Assembly (NCBI GenBank): GCA_948474755.1
Contig: CAOLHI010001305.1
Location: 339,251-403,250, forward strand
Reading direction: 5' to 3'
Origin: Ctenosaura bakeri
Lineage: Eukaryota > Chordata > Lepidosauria > Squamata > Iguanidae
Length of the DNA: 64,000 nucleotides
The stretch's first letter is position 1; each line of letters begins with the position of its first letter. Shown piece by piece: positions 31,693 to 44,295 of the stretch. Below the pieces are notes generated by a model. It was not told the DNA's origin, did no database searches, and saw only the letters and a program-made list of their open reading frames with translations. Both the position numbers and the translations under genes were made by a program.

Positions 31693-33300
31693 AAGGGAGA
31701 GACTTTTTAAAAAAATCTCACATCACACCAGTGCATTACACTAGCTGTTCACTGGATTGTCTGGGATACTTGGGCTCATATCCATGATACTTGGCATAAA
31801 GTCAGGGGGAGGGGAGGGAGAAGAAAATATAGAAAGGATACATGGAAAGATAAGCATGTCTGTTCTAAATTGGCACATGCAGCAGATCAAAGTGTAAAAT
31901 AATATACAACCAAAAATCAGCTCTTTTTTGCAAATATTTAGTTCCTTTCTTCTATAAACTTAAGTTCACCCCCACCCCCAATTTCCACTCTTTTAGTGTG
32001 CTAGATTCCAAAATTAGTGTGGTGCCCTGCTTTTGTTTCTTTTTAATTAACCTTGTTCTTGGAGAGAGCAAAGGCTACCTAGAATCGCCAGTCTGTATTT
32101 CATGGTAACACTGGATAATGGCTTCTTGAATTTAAGAGAGAATATATTTGAGTAACTATAACATATGCCAAAAAATAGAGGTAGTGGGTTTTCTGCAGTT
32201 TCAGATGCATTGAACTGCAAGAGATCCATTATTTCACATGATGTGTTAGATTACAAATTCAAATTAAAACCACTCATTGTTTTAGATTCTTGATCATTGA
32301 TTTTGAGAGATCTACTCCCTACCCCTTTCTTTATTTCATAATAAGTGGAGAGGCTATATATGCAGGCAAAATCATATTATTTAGGGCAAATAATGCAAGA
32401 TGACCTAATTACTGCTTACTTCAACGTTGGGTTACAGTATAGCTTTTTTAAAAATAAACAACCATTGCATGTTTTGGGTTTGACGTATCCTTTTTTGTGA
32501 ATTGAGCACTTTTTTGTTGCCAATGAAGAAAATGTAAACTCTCCATCTTAGTGAAAGTATTTATGAGGAAATCAGATTCCATCCTACCTATATTTTGTTT
32601 AAAGTAAGAATGATCTGATGAATACAGCTGCAAGTATTTCAAAACTAGGTGTCTTAAATGCTTGTAATCTTATAGTTTAAATCTCTGGGACTCTAAAAGG
32701 CTATTGTCATTTGTATTGCTTTAAAAAGGACTGTAATGTTCCAGTAACTTGCCTTCTCTTCTGTTTAAAAGCATTGTGAAAATATTTTGCTCTTGAAGAG
32801 ATGTTCAGAACATGGGAAACTAGATGAACAATCAAATTATTGAATCCCTAAAAATTATGCACACACCCCCTTTACTTCCTATTAAAAGTAACATCTAATT
32901 GTGAAGTCTTGAGCCTTGTTTCTTACTGACAGAGGGGAACTTAAATTTGCTTAGTGTGATGTTTGGGTATGATTGCAAGTAGCTGTCCCTTTGTATTATT
33001 GTTCAGCAGAAGCGAGCTGCTGACCCATATAGGGTTTTGAAGAGATACCTGTTTTCCCAATTGCCAGATGAGCAGTGCAGTGACAATGAGAGTCATTACA
33101 CTGCAGTCCACATGTGAACATAGTGTATGGATAGCTTTTAATAAGCCAGCTTGGAATGCCATGTGATTCTTTTTTCCCTTGCATGCCAGTTGTCACTTTA
33201 ATAGGTGGTAGATAAGCAAAACAAATTGAAGATGCCAGTTCTCATTGGGTTATTTTGTGGATTTTTCCCTCATGATATTTCATATCCTTAAACCTGCTGA
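31693..33300 (+). other. RAD23B: RAD23B 3' untranslated region (end uncertain)
   Basis: Repeat-free AT-rich sequence follows the stop, as expected of a long RAD23B 3' UTR. Candidate poly(A) signals are AATAAA at 32453-32458 and ATTAAA at 32881-32886. I cannot tell which is used, and the upper limit given is only where repeat-free sequence seems to end. Confidence 0.55.
32453..32458 (+). terminator. Candidate RAD23B poly(A) signal AATAAA
   Basis: Canonical hexamer about 760 bases after the stop codon. A T/GT-rich stretch follows within 40 bases (GTTTTGGGTTTG near 32471), which fits a cleavage site. Usage is not proven. Confidence 0.4.
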
Positions 33301-34064
33301 TAATACCAGTTAAATCAACGGAAATTTGGCATCAGTATGAAAAACTTCGGTGAAAGTTTGTTCTAGACATAGCTGTTCAGGTTTCTCTACTCACTTGATT
33401 TCCCATCTTCCACTGCTAGAGAGCCTCTGTCCTTATCAATCCCCAGATAGAGCAAGTACAGTCTGGTGCCATAGATTCAAGGTTTTGTTTCTGCACTCCT
33501 AGTATTGGCTGTTGTGCAAACACTTTCCAGACTTGTAGCTCTGTAATTCAATGAAAAGAGATGTCAGTTTTAGTGGGAGGAGCCATCGCCTTCTGCAATG
33601 GTAGAGTAATAGGGGGACAGTTCTATCACTAAATAAGATTGCTAGTCATACCTGATCTTCTGTGCCTGATCCTTTACTAAGAGACTACTGGCGAAAGACC
33701 AGGTGGCATTAGGAAATGGAATCCGCAATGACCACATAAGCTGAAATTGACTTGACAGCAGAGATTGGCAACACATCAGATTCCATCACTCCCACGATAA
33801 CAAGGAGAAGCCCTTGTTTTGTTTTGTTCCTTTTGTTTTTCCATAGACCCTCCCTGTACACCTCCTTATTACACAAATATGGAGAACATAGGAATTTTAC
33901 AATTATATCTTACTAGATAAATAGTGGGCTTAACAACTGGTCTATGGACTGAAGCCTAGGGTCAAAAATTGCCAACCCAACCTAGAGAAGGCCAAGTAAA
34001 TCAGTGGGAATTTGGCAAGTCAGCACTGATGCAGATTCTATTTGTTCAATGTATCTACTGTTGT
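33301..34064. other. Intergenic, nothing recognised
   Basis: Plain intergenic sequence after RAD23B. I see no gene, tRNA or recognisable repeat family. Confidence 0.6.
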
Positions 34065-35330
34065 GTCTGTGTGCCTTCAAGTTACCTGTTTATTTATGGC
34101 TACACAATGAATTTCATAGGTTTTGTTAAGCAAGGAACACTCAGGTGGTTTTGCCAGTTCCTTCCTCTGAAATATAGCCCTACGACCGTAGCTCTTAACT
34201 GGGAGTCTGTGAAAAGCTCAAACACTGTTCAGTCCATTTCCCCACAATAGAGCGCTGACGTGACAGGAGCCAAGGCAAAAGGAGGCAGGCAGGAAGCTGG
34301 CTGGGCCCGTGTGTTGTCCATCACACGGCTGCTCTGCTACAGGAAGGAGGTGGGCTCACAGCCAGCTAACCAGCATTTCTCTCTCTCCTCTCCTTTTCAC
34401 CATAAAGCAGTCCAGTGTACTGTGAGTAACACTCAACCCCCGCTTTTTTGGCCTTTACCAAGAGGAGAGGAGACTGAGAAGGGCAAAGGAGAAGGGAAAA
34501 ATGGCAAGCAGAAGCCCCCAAAAAACAAAAACGAGGGTTGAAGGCAAAAGGGAGTTGAAGCAACTCTTCTATATAAGAGTGCACATCCTCATTTTCCTTC
34601 GTAAATGTGCACACTTTTGTTTGAACTGAGTGGCGGCTTATTTTGCCAACAGTGATCTGTCATTGCAACTTGTGTCTTTCCAGCGGTGGCATCTGCATCA
34701 GCACTTCCTCTTATGGCCCCACTCTGAGTGGGATCCTCAACGCAGTGGGGCAGCCAACTCTGAAAAAGTATAGCAGCTTCAACTGCCCCACCTTTTCCCC
34801 TCCCCCTCCTTTCCCCTTCTCAGTCTCCTCTCTTCCTAATGAAGAAGGCCAAAAAAAAAGAGTGTTTTGAGTATTTCTGATAGACTGGATGGCTAGAAAA
34901 GAAGGGAGTGGGGGGAGAGAGAAAGGTCAATGTGGGTAGGTGGGCTGGGCCTGCAAGTTGCTGTTCAATCTATTCCACTCTTAAAGTGGTGGGAAGAAAC
35001 AGAAGAAAAGTCTTCCCCTCCACTGCCTCTCAGGGAAGTGTGTATTTACTTATTTCTCTCTTCTCTCGCAATTTGAAGACCCTTGATGAGCAATTTTAAA
35101 TAAATACTTGATGCACTTACAAGAGTTTTAAATCATCACTTGAATCTTGTGGGTCCTTGGCAACAAAAGATATTTAAAGGAGGTCCCTGGTAAAGAAAAG
35201 GTTAAGAACCACTGTCCTATAGCATCAGGGGTTTGTGGGTGGCCTCCCATCCAACTATGAATCAGGACTGACCCTGCTCAGCTTCCACAACCTTAGCTTC
35301 AGGTTATTCAGGTTGCCTGTGTTACTGTAG
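34065..35330 (-). mobile_element. 5S-headed SINE, antisense, split by a hAT-like insertion
   Basis: The tail and body lie at 34065-34185 (GTGTGCCTTCAAGTTACCTG, then CCAGTTCCTTCCTCTGAAAT). The 5S-like head resumes at 35215-35330 (GGCCTCCCATCCAACTATGA, then GACCCTGCTCAGCTTCC). Joined in order they follow the same layout as the SINE at 3187-3408. The intervening kilobase is a separate element. Confidence 0.6.
34190..35211. mobile_element. hAT-like non-autonomous element inserted in the SINE
   Basis: The right end reads GGTTAAGAACCACTG and the left end CGTAGCTCTTAACTGGG is a decayed inverse of it. The 8-base flanks (about 34182-34189 and 35212-35219) are partly alike, as an old hAT target duplication would be. 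Inside, 34441-34500 and 34800-34865 are inverted copies of each other sharing GAGAGGAGACTGAGAAGG. No transposase frame is seen. Confidence 0.55.
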
Positions 35331-35458
35331 TGGGGCCTAATCAAATAATGTTAATGTCACGGAGGAAGAGGGACGGAAGTAAAATGTCTGTTAATGTCCT
35401 GTTTATTTCCTGGCGGTATTTATGTTGCTTAATTTAAACTGAAGATCTAAATCTAGAC

Positions 35459-35945
35459 TAGGGTTACCGTATGTCCTTTTCCAGGATATGCCCTCTTTTT
35501 CAGATCTAAAGTTTATATTGGGGGGATTTTTGAAATATTTGAGGATTTTTAAAACGTCCACCACTGCTTCATCTCCAGTCCGCTGATGCGGCCTCCTCAT
35601 CACCATCTCACTGACCCCATTGAGAGCCTGCTAGGGCATTCCCAGAGGAAGAGAGAGCAACTTGGGAATGGAGGTAAAGTGGAGACAGACCTGGACGGGT
35701 AGATGAGCCAGCCAAGTAAGGCAGCTGATGGAGCTTCTGTGATGGAACAGAACGGCTTGGTAGGGCAGATGAGGTAGCTGTCTGAAGAGGCAGGGAAGAG
35801 GGAAATAGAGGCAAAATTGTTACTTATACAGTGAAGGTTAGGAGTATTTCTAGTAGCAATCATCACAGCTTATATAATAGGGTATTAAAAATGGGAATCA
35901 TAATAGTCAATATTCCTCTTTTTCGCATTCCAAAATATGGTAGCC
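35459..35945. mobile_element. Possible DNA transposon with imperfect terminal inverted repeats
   Basis: The left end AGGGTTACCGTATGTCC and the inverse of the right end (AGGGCTACCATATTTTGG) are alike, and both lead into sequence containing CCTCTTTTTC. The interior has no coding capacity I can support. The remaining bases to 36660 show nothing else. Confidence 0.35.
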
Positions 35946-36670
35946 CTCAGGGAAAGAATTTTGATTGTAGAGTAACTTTTTCAAATTTAGTGTTTTCAAA
36001 GGTAACCCAAAATGAGATCCTCAGCTCTCAGAACTGTTCCTCTGGGTGTAAGAATGAAAGATACCGTGGTGGTGGTGGTCACAATTCTCCAATTTCTGCA
36101 ATTTGTTGTATCGTAAGGCAATACCTGGCCAGAGTCTTGGACTTGACAAAATACTTTTCATAGCCTGACTGTGTTGCCATGGGACATTATCCTCAAATTT
36201 TCTGAATTGGTAGCAAATTATCTGAGGCGTAGGGCAGGGGGGAAGAATCCCAGTTAAGGATAAAGTAATCCAGATGTAAGCTCGACACAGAGATGAGCTC
36301 CAGAGAAGTTGGCCTAGAAATCTGCCATGGGATCGATGGACTTCAGCTGTCTCCTGGGATATGTTTCTACCCCTGAGCAACCTGTATGCAGTATCTGAAA
36401 GCAAATCCAAACATTTAAGAATATGAATAAGCCCTTCCAGCTTCCAAAGAGAACCAAACCTGGGTAAATGCTACCCTACTTAAACCATTTCGTCCCTTGC
36501 AGAAGTGGAGTGAGTGTAACAATATGTAATGGCTAATTTTTCATCTGCTTTCATTTTAAATGCTTTTATTATTTTGGGTTTTATTGACAATTTTCTAAAG
36601 TAGACAATAATTATCTAAGTAAGTACTGAATATTCTCTATTGTTTTGTCCTGATGCCTGATAAACTAGTG

Positions 36671-37359
36671 CAACCGTTCTTAACCTTTTTTTTTTCTTTA
36701 ACCACAGACCCCTTTTGAATATATTTTGTTGCTATGGACCCAAAAAACTTAACTGAAGCTTGAAAACCCTGAAGTCCATCAAATATTTATTTAAAGTTGT
36801 TCATCCAAGGTGCTCATATTTTGAGAGAAGTGAGAAATAAATACATGCACACCCTTCTATGACAATATCTTTATTGGAATGATTCCATACAAACCTTTTC
36901 TTTTTCTTCTTTTCTGTTCTTTCTTTTTCTCCCTCCCTCCCATTCTTCTTCTTTTTTTTTTTTGGTATAATTTTTCTTGAAAGTTTGTCTTGGAAATATC
37001 ACCCCTCCACACACACACTTCCATGCTTAAATCTTCCAGTTGAAATTATTTCCATTCCATTACCGACATAATTTCCATCTTACAGAGAGAAGAACAGTTA
37101 CATTATTTCTTCTTTGATTTCTTATACATTTATATCCTTACCCGATCCATTACTCTTTTCCATTCTTTCTCAAAGTTCTAGATAGATTTATTCTTCAAAG
37201 AAAATGCTAACTTTTCCATCTCTATCATATCCAGAACTTTCTTCCTTCCATTCTTAACATAACATTTGCTCATAACATTTTTCAAGCCTTTGCAGACCCC
37301 CTGCGGGAACTTTGGGGTCTCTGAGGGGGGGTTCATGGACCCCTGGTTAAGAACTGCTG
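36671..37359. mobile_element. hAT-like non-autonomous element with 8-bp target duplication
   Basis: The termini are CAACCGTTCTTAACC and, inverted, CAGCAGTTCTTAACC. The flanks AACTAGTG (36663-36670) and CACTAGTT (37360-37367) match at 6 of 8 positions. The centre (about 36890-37260) is T-rich and may be a further insertion that I cannot classify. No transposase frame is present. Confidence 0.65.
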
Positions 37360-37398
37360 CACTAGTTCTATCTGCAGTCCTCCCATTATCTCCTATGA

Positions 37399-37764
37399 CA
37401 GCAGTTCTTAAATCTCCTTTAAACATCTTTTGTTGCTGTGGACCATCAAGACTTAAGTGGCTTCTGGCCGCATGCATAGTAGCAAGAAATGTCACATGCT
37501 TTCTCTTAGCCACTTAGAGTCATTCACTTGCGTGTTCTAACTGCACGCAGAAGCAGCAGGTACTGACTACAATTTTTTTGCTATCAAACAGTTATTTTCA
37601 TAACTTTTAAACAGTTTGAGTTGTTGTAATGAAACTTTGTACAAATTATGTCTATCACTGGCAAAAGACTCCTACTTGTTGGGATTAATGTACGACTGTC
37701 CATCTGCCTGCCTGCTACATTGTGGGTCCCTAGGGTTTGGGTGACCACTGGTTAAGGACCACTG
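37399..37764. mobile_element. Second hAT-like element, 8-bp target duplication
   Basis: The termini are CAGCAGTTCTTAAAT and, inverted, CAGTGGTCCTTAACC. The flanks TCCTATGA (37391-37398) and TTCTATGA (37765-37772) match at 7 of 8. It is only 31 bases from the previous element and related by its ends, but the interiors differ. Confidence 0.7.
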
Positions 37765-38044
37765 TTCTATGATAAACAGGTCCTACAGCTTTTTTTGTAA
37801 AGTACCCAATAATATCTGAGAAGCCTGAAAGACAAAAGAAATGTGTATAAACGCCAAGGACAACAGTCTCTTTATCACGCAACTTCCACTTCTCTGTTTC
37901 TAAATCAGCAACCTGATCTTAAGCATATTTAATTTAAAATGTGTTTACTTAAGATGGTAGCTGTAATTTATTTTTACAAAAAATCAGTAATACAATTGTT
38001 CTATTTCTCCTTCCCCCTCAAAAAAAGATCAGTTGCTTTCAGAG

Positions 38045-38310
38045 GAGGGGTGGACAATTATGGCATTCAGATATGTTTGGCCTGTGATTTCCATCAACTC
38101 TAGTCACCATAGCTGGTGCTGAAGGATTATGGGAGATACAGTCCCAAAATATCTGGAGGGCCTAGTTGCTTCCCCTTGCTTTTAAAGAAATATTTCAGGA
38201 GACTGGACAGTAGCTCTTCAGATGTTTTTGACCTCTTGACGTCCATCACTCTCTAGCCAGCATAAGGAATGCTGAGTATTACAATCCAACAACATCTGGA
38301 GGGGCATATG
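38045..38310. mobile_element. Two palindromic MITE-like repeats side by side
   Basis: The first copy (38045-38165) runs from CAGATATGTTTGGCCTGTG to GATTATGGGAGATACAGTCC and CAAAATATCTGGAGGGC. The second (38205-38310) runs from CTCTTCAGATGTTTTTGAC to TACAATCCAACAACATCTGG. Both are partly self-complementary copies of a short dispersed element. Confidence 0.5.
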
Positions 38311-38912
38311 ATTCCCACCTTTCCCTCCTTCAGCCAGGTGTGCTATGGTTATAATGAACATAGGAAAAGATTCCCCTCATGGTCATGCTGGGTGTGCTGG
38401 TGAAAGTTGTAAACCAAGACATCTGGAGGATCCCAACAGAGGTCTTCCTGAGCACAGTGATTCAAACATTATTTTTGTTGCTTGTCCATGTAAAGCTTCC
38501 ATTCTTTCATCAAACTGTAGCCTTTTCCCTTCCACCATGGAAACAGAAGAATTGTGCTCAAAGGTAAGGCCTGTTCAGGCCTTATTCCAGTGTGTTGTAT
38601 GAGCTAGCATAGAGGAGTTGGCTACTAATCCTGCCACTTCTGCCTTTACTTCAGCTCCCTACTACACAGGAAGATGGTTATCTGAATCAGAGAACCTCTG
38701 CTATTTGGGGGGTTCTCCTTATGCAGTTTGAAATGCTGCAGAGAGTCTCCGTACCGATAGAAAGCTCACCGTTGAGACTACCATACTCCCACATGGAGTA
38801 GATTATTGAAAAGACAGCACAGGTTAGCCTTTGTCTCTCCTTCTATGTTTATCCAGCATGTTTCAATAATGCCCAGAACAGAAATGTCTTGTGACTCCTA
38901 CAGTGTTGAAGG

Positions 38913-39912
38913 GAATCATAGAATCATAGAATCATAGAAATGTAGAGTTGGAAGAGACCCCAGGGGCCATCCAGTCCAACCCCCTGCCATGCAGGAACAC
39001 CCTGAAAACACTCCCGACAGATGGCCATCCAGCCTCTGCTTAAAAATCTCCAAGGAAGGAGACTCCACTACACTCCGAGGCAGCAGATTCCACTGCCGGA
39101 CAGCCCTGACTGTCAGGAAGTTCTTCCTGAGGTTCAGGTGGAATCTCCTTTCCTGCAGCTTGAATCCATTGCTCCTTGTCCTGGTCTCTGAAGCGGCAGA
39201 AAACAAGCCCTCTCCCTCCTCTACGTGGCATCCCTTCAAATATTTAAACATGGCTATCATGTCCCCTCTTAACCTTCTCTTCTGCAGACTAAACATACCC
39301 AGCTCTCTATCCTCATAGGGCATGGCTTCCAGGCCTCTCACCATTTTGGTCGCCCTCCTCTGGACTTGCTCCAGCTTGTCAATATCCTTCTTGAATTGGG
39401 GTGCCCAGAACTGGACACAGTATTCAAGATGGGGTCTAACCAAAGCAGAGTAGAGTGGTACCAGTACCTCCCTCGATCTAGACACCATACTCCTATTGAT
39501 GCAGCCGAGAATTGCATTGGCTTTCTTGGCTGCCGCATCACACTGCTGACTCATGTTCAGTTTGTGGTCTATGAAGACTCCTAGATCCCTTTCACACGTA
39601 CTGCTATCCAGCCACGTGTCCCCCATCCTATATTTCTGTATTCCATTTTTTCTACCTAAGTGTAGGACCTTACACTTCTCTCTGTTGAATTTCATTTTGT
39701 TAGCCTCGGCCCAGCTCTCCAATCTATCCAGGTCATTTTGAATTTTGATCCTGTCCTCTGGCGTATTAGCAACCCCTCCCAATTTGGTATCATCTGCAAA
39801 TTTGATGAGCATGCCTTCTATTCCTTCATCCAAGTCGTTGATAAAAATATTGAACAGCACTGGGCCCAGGACAGAACCCTGTGGCACCCCGCTAGTCACT
39901 TCTCTCCAGGAT
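38913..39912 (-). mobile_element. CR1 LINE 3' part, copy A, long open RT fragment
   Basis: The plus strand begins with three ATAGAATC-type octamers at 38913-38940, the inverted CR1 3'-terminal repeat. Read on the minus strand, a 327-codon frame (39899 down to 38916) carries [20 protein letters not shown], the catalytic FADD ([10 protein letters not shown]), and the C-terminal RT thumb region ([36 protein letters not shown]). CR1 ORF2 encodes endonuclease and reverse transcriptase; the endonuclease and front half of RT are missing by 5' truncation. Compared with copy B it has lost about 6 bases in frame. Confidence 0.93.
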
Positions 39913-41764
39913 GAAAAGCAGCCATTCGTGAATGTTAGAAAAAAGAGGCATGGATTTTAATACTTAGTCAGCCGTGAAGCTCAATAGGCAGGTGTTACTT
40001 AGCTGGGCTGGACCAAAACATTTTGCTGCCTGAGGCAAAGAACAAGATGTTTTGCACACTTAGTGCACAAAAGTAGATTGAATTGGCAGTTGAATTTTTG
40101 TAAGCTTGATGATGGCACAACATTCCTTCCCACCCCCCACACCTAGAGAAAGCAAACTCACTTAGGGGCCACGAGGAAAACCTTGTGGCATGCAAGTCTC
40201 TATCCTGAATATCTTACTTTCAGTTCCTGGTAGGTGTTACCTGAGGCTCTCTGTCTTCCTAATGAAAGGAAGAAACCTGGTGAATTACACTGTGGACAGA
40301 GATAGAGTTGCCAGGTCAGTTACTACCCTGATCCCTAGAGACTACCCCTTGTGGGCTCTGATGATGTTACAAGTGGCAACCATTCATGATTCATTAAGCA
40401 TGTTGACTAAAGTGTCAATCACAATCCCACAGAGTATTCTAATCAAATAAAACTGTGCAACAAATGAGGAACATGCACACTTCCCAAGGCAGTACTCTTG
40501 CCCTGAGATTCCTTCCTCTCACCCTGAGTGTTATCTGAAAAGTTGGGGGACCTTGAGTTTCACCAGCAGTGACAGCATCTCCTTAAAAAGATGGGGAATT
40601 TTAGCTCAAAAAGGAGGCCTGTGAGAGGGGGGTAACTATGGAACCTCTTCACCTGTGTATATTGGTTCTAACTGTGAGACACCAGTTGAGAGTCCATACA
40701 AGGTTCATGAAGGGAAAAGAGAGAAAGGTTGGATAGAGAGAGATTTTGGGTGTAGAGGGTGATATTTACTGGTTCTGAAGCAGAGAATTGAGGAGAGATG
40801 GCTCAAACATGAGAGTCTGAGGGCAGCCCAGAGGAATGAGAGTCTGGGGTTCAGCATGGTGCCCCGAAGTGCTAGCAAAATGCTGAGTTTGGGGCTAGAG
40901 TTTAAGTATCCCTTTTCCTACACTGAAGGGCCAAGTGTTAATTGCTCTCCAGCAGAGTAAATAAAAAGGGTCTGGAATGGACTGACTTTCTTACTTTGGG
41001 TGACAAAACATTGATGGGAGTCTTGGCAGCCCCTTAATGTCTTGGTTGGGTGCTGTGAATGGGGAACATTTTGGTAGGAAATTTGCACAGCAGGGGTGGT
41101 TGCCTGACACACCTGGACTGTTATATTTAGATGTTGTGTTGTTGACAAGATTACTGTAAATCTGTTTACTCCAGGCTTTCTTGCTTAACTCTTCTTGACC
41201 TTATGGCCTGGCCATGCTGACCTAGTCCAGGCATCCAGCCAGAGACCTGCTTGCTGCATGTTTCCTGTAACTGTCCCATTTTTATATAATATTTCATGCC
41301 AATTAATTAGTATTTCTTGCCAATCATACTATGCCACACAAAGGGGTGTGAGGTGTGGTAACATGAGGACTGGTGAACAGGAGCCAGATCACAGGATTCA
41401 GGGCCAAGTCCTGAGACATGGAAACTTTAGGAACAGGATGGGCCAGCAGGCCCCCTCAATTTCCATCATGTCAATTTCCATCCTGCCCCCACAGTTCATG
41501 CATTGAGGTAGGTATGTCTGTGGATTCTTACGAACAGGCAGACACAAGCATGTCTTTGCAACAAGAGCAACACTCTGTCCTCTTCCCTCCTCTGGAAACT
41601 TCTCTTTACCTTCCAAATTTCTAGCACTGCAGTAACTTAGAAACTTCCACTGAGCAGTTAGAAATATGGTTTCAGTATCCAAAGAAAATGGGCAGGCCAA
41701 GGGAATGCAAACAGAGCAGATAAGAGAGTTCTGTGGTTGCTGTTCCTCCTCCTCCTCCTCCTCT
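39913..41764. other. Intergenic, nothing recognised
   Basis: No gene, RNA or repeat family that I can support. Open frames of 60-100 codons are scattered and unlike known proteins. Confidence 0.55.
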
Positions 41765-41860
41765 TCATGTGCCTTCAGATCATTTCTGACATGGCAACTC
41801 TAAGGTGAGAAACTTTCTTGTCAACATTTGTTCAGAGGGGGGTTGCTTTTTGCCATACTG
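41765..41860 (-). mobile_element. tRNA-type SINE tail fragment, antisense
   Basis: ATGTGCCTTCAGATCATTTC, GACATGGCAACTCTAAGGTG and TTGTTCAGAGGGGGGTTGC match the inverted 3' part of the squamate SINE whose sense strand ends in GACTTGAAGGCAC. A (CCT)n run precedes it at about 41745-41763. The tRNA-like head is not present. Confidence 0.55.
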
Positions 41861-42045
41861 TCTCTCTTGAGAGAGTTCTAGTGTTTCCAGTGTTTTACTT
41901 GTTTTACTCTCTGTAATGCTAGAAATTTTGGGACTGGAAAAAAAATTTGGCGGGAGCAGAATTCTTATTGGGGTTAATGACTTTATTTTCTCCCTCCTAT
42001 AGCCACGCCCCTGTTGACCTGTGCCTTTTGAGCCTACTATCCAGG

Positions 42046-42228
42046 GGCCCTTTCAGTCTACACAGTTATAGCACTATGATTCCATTTTAACTGCCATGGT
42101 CCTGTGGAACCATGGGATTTGCAGTTTAGGAAGTGGTATTCAATATTCTAATCTACTGATCTCTGGTGTCTCTTTAGGCAGTTAAAGTGTAACCATACTG
42201 CTATACCTGTGTACTGTGGAAGGGTCCT
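42046..42228. mobile_element. MITE with ~50-bp terminal inverted repeats
   Basis: The left arm (from GGGCCCTTTCAGTC, with TTATAGCACTATGATTCCA) and the inverse of the right arm (GGACCCTTCCACAGTACACA, then TATAGCAGTATGGTTACA) align over about 50 bases. It shares its inner words with the long palindrome at 60851-61020, so both belong to one foldback family. Confidence 0.6.
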
Positions 42229-43529
42229 GGGTGTTAACAGTGGATGGGCAACCCTGGTTCTTGCTATCTCTTCTTGTGGTTCTCTTTCTAAATCAGACTC
42301 AGAATGGACACAGCTCTTTGGACAGATGGCACTTTCAAACAGAGATGGTCCTCTGGCTGCCCTTCAGGGTACTATTCTCTGCAAACAAAAACATGCAACC
42401 ACTCTAAAGCTGTAAGAAGAAACCCTGCTGGATCAGTCTAGTTTCTAGCCATGGTTGACGGATCATTTCTCAGTATCTCCCAAGCAAGAACTGAAGGCTT
42501 TGACTCTCTTCAGTGTTTTTTTCTCCTGGGACCTAGAGGTACAATGTTTAAGAGCTATGAAGCCATAATTTGCAAAGGAAAGGAGCTCAAGTTCTGAGAT
42601 CCATGCAGCCCCCTCATCTCCCCTGTTGGAAGAGGAGACCTTCTAAATCCATCTCTTAAAATGGAGCACAGCTGTGGCCCATTCATCTCTTCCAAGGCTC
42701 CCTTCATGAGTTCAACTGTTATTTAATACTAAAGCATTTGTCTCTGCACCAGCGGACATATGGCAAAACAATGGCCCATTAAACTTACACTCACTTGTTT
42801 CATCAGCCTGCCATTGCAGCTTCAGCATGTTCGCTTTCATGGGTTTTGTGTAAGTGAACAAAGGTTTTGGTTCCTGTTTTGTTTTGCAGTGCAAAAGTCT
42901 GTAGCATACAGAGAGGCCAAAAAGCAAGCATTGATAGGGAGAGGGGGATGAGTGGCAAGAGATGAATTAAAGGCCCACACAAAAAGAGACAGGAAGCTAA
43001 TGATAACTTCTCAGCAAGGGCAGAAATCCTGTCCTTTCTTCTTGGTTTGGTGGCAGTCTGTACAAAGTGAGTGTGCTTTCAGCTTTGAAATGATATGTTC
43101 TGCCTATTTCTGCAGGGAAAGAGTGGTGGAAATCTCAAGCAAGCAAGAAACCAAGCAAGCAAGCAGAGTGTAACATTCTACCTGAACAGTTCTGTGTCCA
43201 CTCCCTGAATTTTTTTAAAAAATGGAGTGCCAAACCCTTGTGCCTTTTCTGAAATCTTCCTCCACTTGACTGTCTGCTGCTGACTGGTGAGGAGGTTAGA
43301 AAGTGAGGAGGCAATTCAAATCTTATCTAAGCAGTTCATCTTGGCTCAGAAGACAAAGGAAATGGGCACATGTGCACAGATGGAGTGCACCCTCCTTTCC
43401 CTTTCCCTTGGAGCTACATCAGTTTGTTACTCTGACTTCTGGGGGTCCCATGGGGGACACTTTGATTTGCTCCAAGTTATAAAGGTTGGGGAAATTAGGA
43501 GAGCACTGGCATTAGCAAAACGAGGGGCA
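42229..43529. other. Intergenic, nothing recognised
   Basis: No supported gene or repeat. Short AAGC repeats lie near 43135-43165. Confidence 0.55.
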
Positions 43530-43536
43530 GGGTAAC

Positions 43537-44295
43537 TCAGCAGGATCTTTTTCCCAACTTTACGGGGCCAGGCCAAGCAAAAAGCCAGGCAAATGTACCA
43601 AATAAATGAACTTTATTAAATGAATATAGTATCGTGCACCAACGCACTCATTCACTCATGCACACAAAGCCTATTGAGAAGGAAAAGAGGTGAAAAATGG
43701 ACAGGGGATATAGCAAAGGGAATGTAGAGGCAGTGATGCTGCACCTATCCTGAAGTCTTCAGTCCGGGAAGCAGCGAGAAGAACGGAGCTCAGCGAAGAG
43801 ACAGCTGAGGGGATCACTCAACTAACAGAGTGCCAGCGTGCCAGCGTGGCAGGGAGTTCTCTGAAGAGACCCTCAAAAACTAGGACTACTTATAGGGCAG
43901 AACATACCTCGAGGGCAGGCCCTCTCCCGGGGATAACAATGACCACAACGAAGGAATGCCAAACAATGGCAACTTGGTAGTTTACATGATTGGGTTGCAG
44001 GATTGGTTTATGTAGATGGACTTCGCTTTGTAGGATTTTCCAGAGTCAAAGTTGCTCAACCTGGGGAAAACATGCTAATCCTCTCAAGTTGGCTATTCTT
44101 GGCTGAGGACCCTTTGTTTATGTGGATGTGTATAGCCTGAGGTCTCCTTGGGCTACGTGACTGGGGATTTTTCTGGTCTTGACCTGTTTTCGGACGTTCA
44201 ACCTCTTTGCCTATGTGCCCACCCGGGAAACCTCTCTGGCATGGCGGGCATATCTGATATCAAATTTATAGTCCTTGGGATAGGGTATGCTGGTG
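43537..44295 (-). mobile_element. Solo-LTR-like block, antisense
   Basis: The block is flanked by GGGTAAC at 43530-43536 and again at 44296-44302. Read on the minus strand it has a TATA-like CCCTATAAGTAG near 43890-43900. After that come a C/T-rich transcript-like part and AATAAAG near 43608-43616, about 285 bases downstream, then a G/T-rich region. Promoter, poly(A) signal and ~760-bp size fit a single LTR left after recombination. No gag, pol or env sequence is adjacent, so I cannot say whether it came from an endogenous retrovirus or a Gypsy-type element. The expected TG...CA ends are not clean. Confidence 0.5.

Noticed and set aside
38345..38602. 85-codon frame downstream of RAD23B
   Set aside because: It is unlike known proteins, with no exon structure and no repeat-encoded domain.
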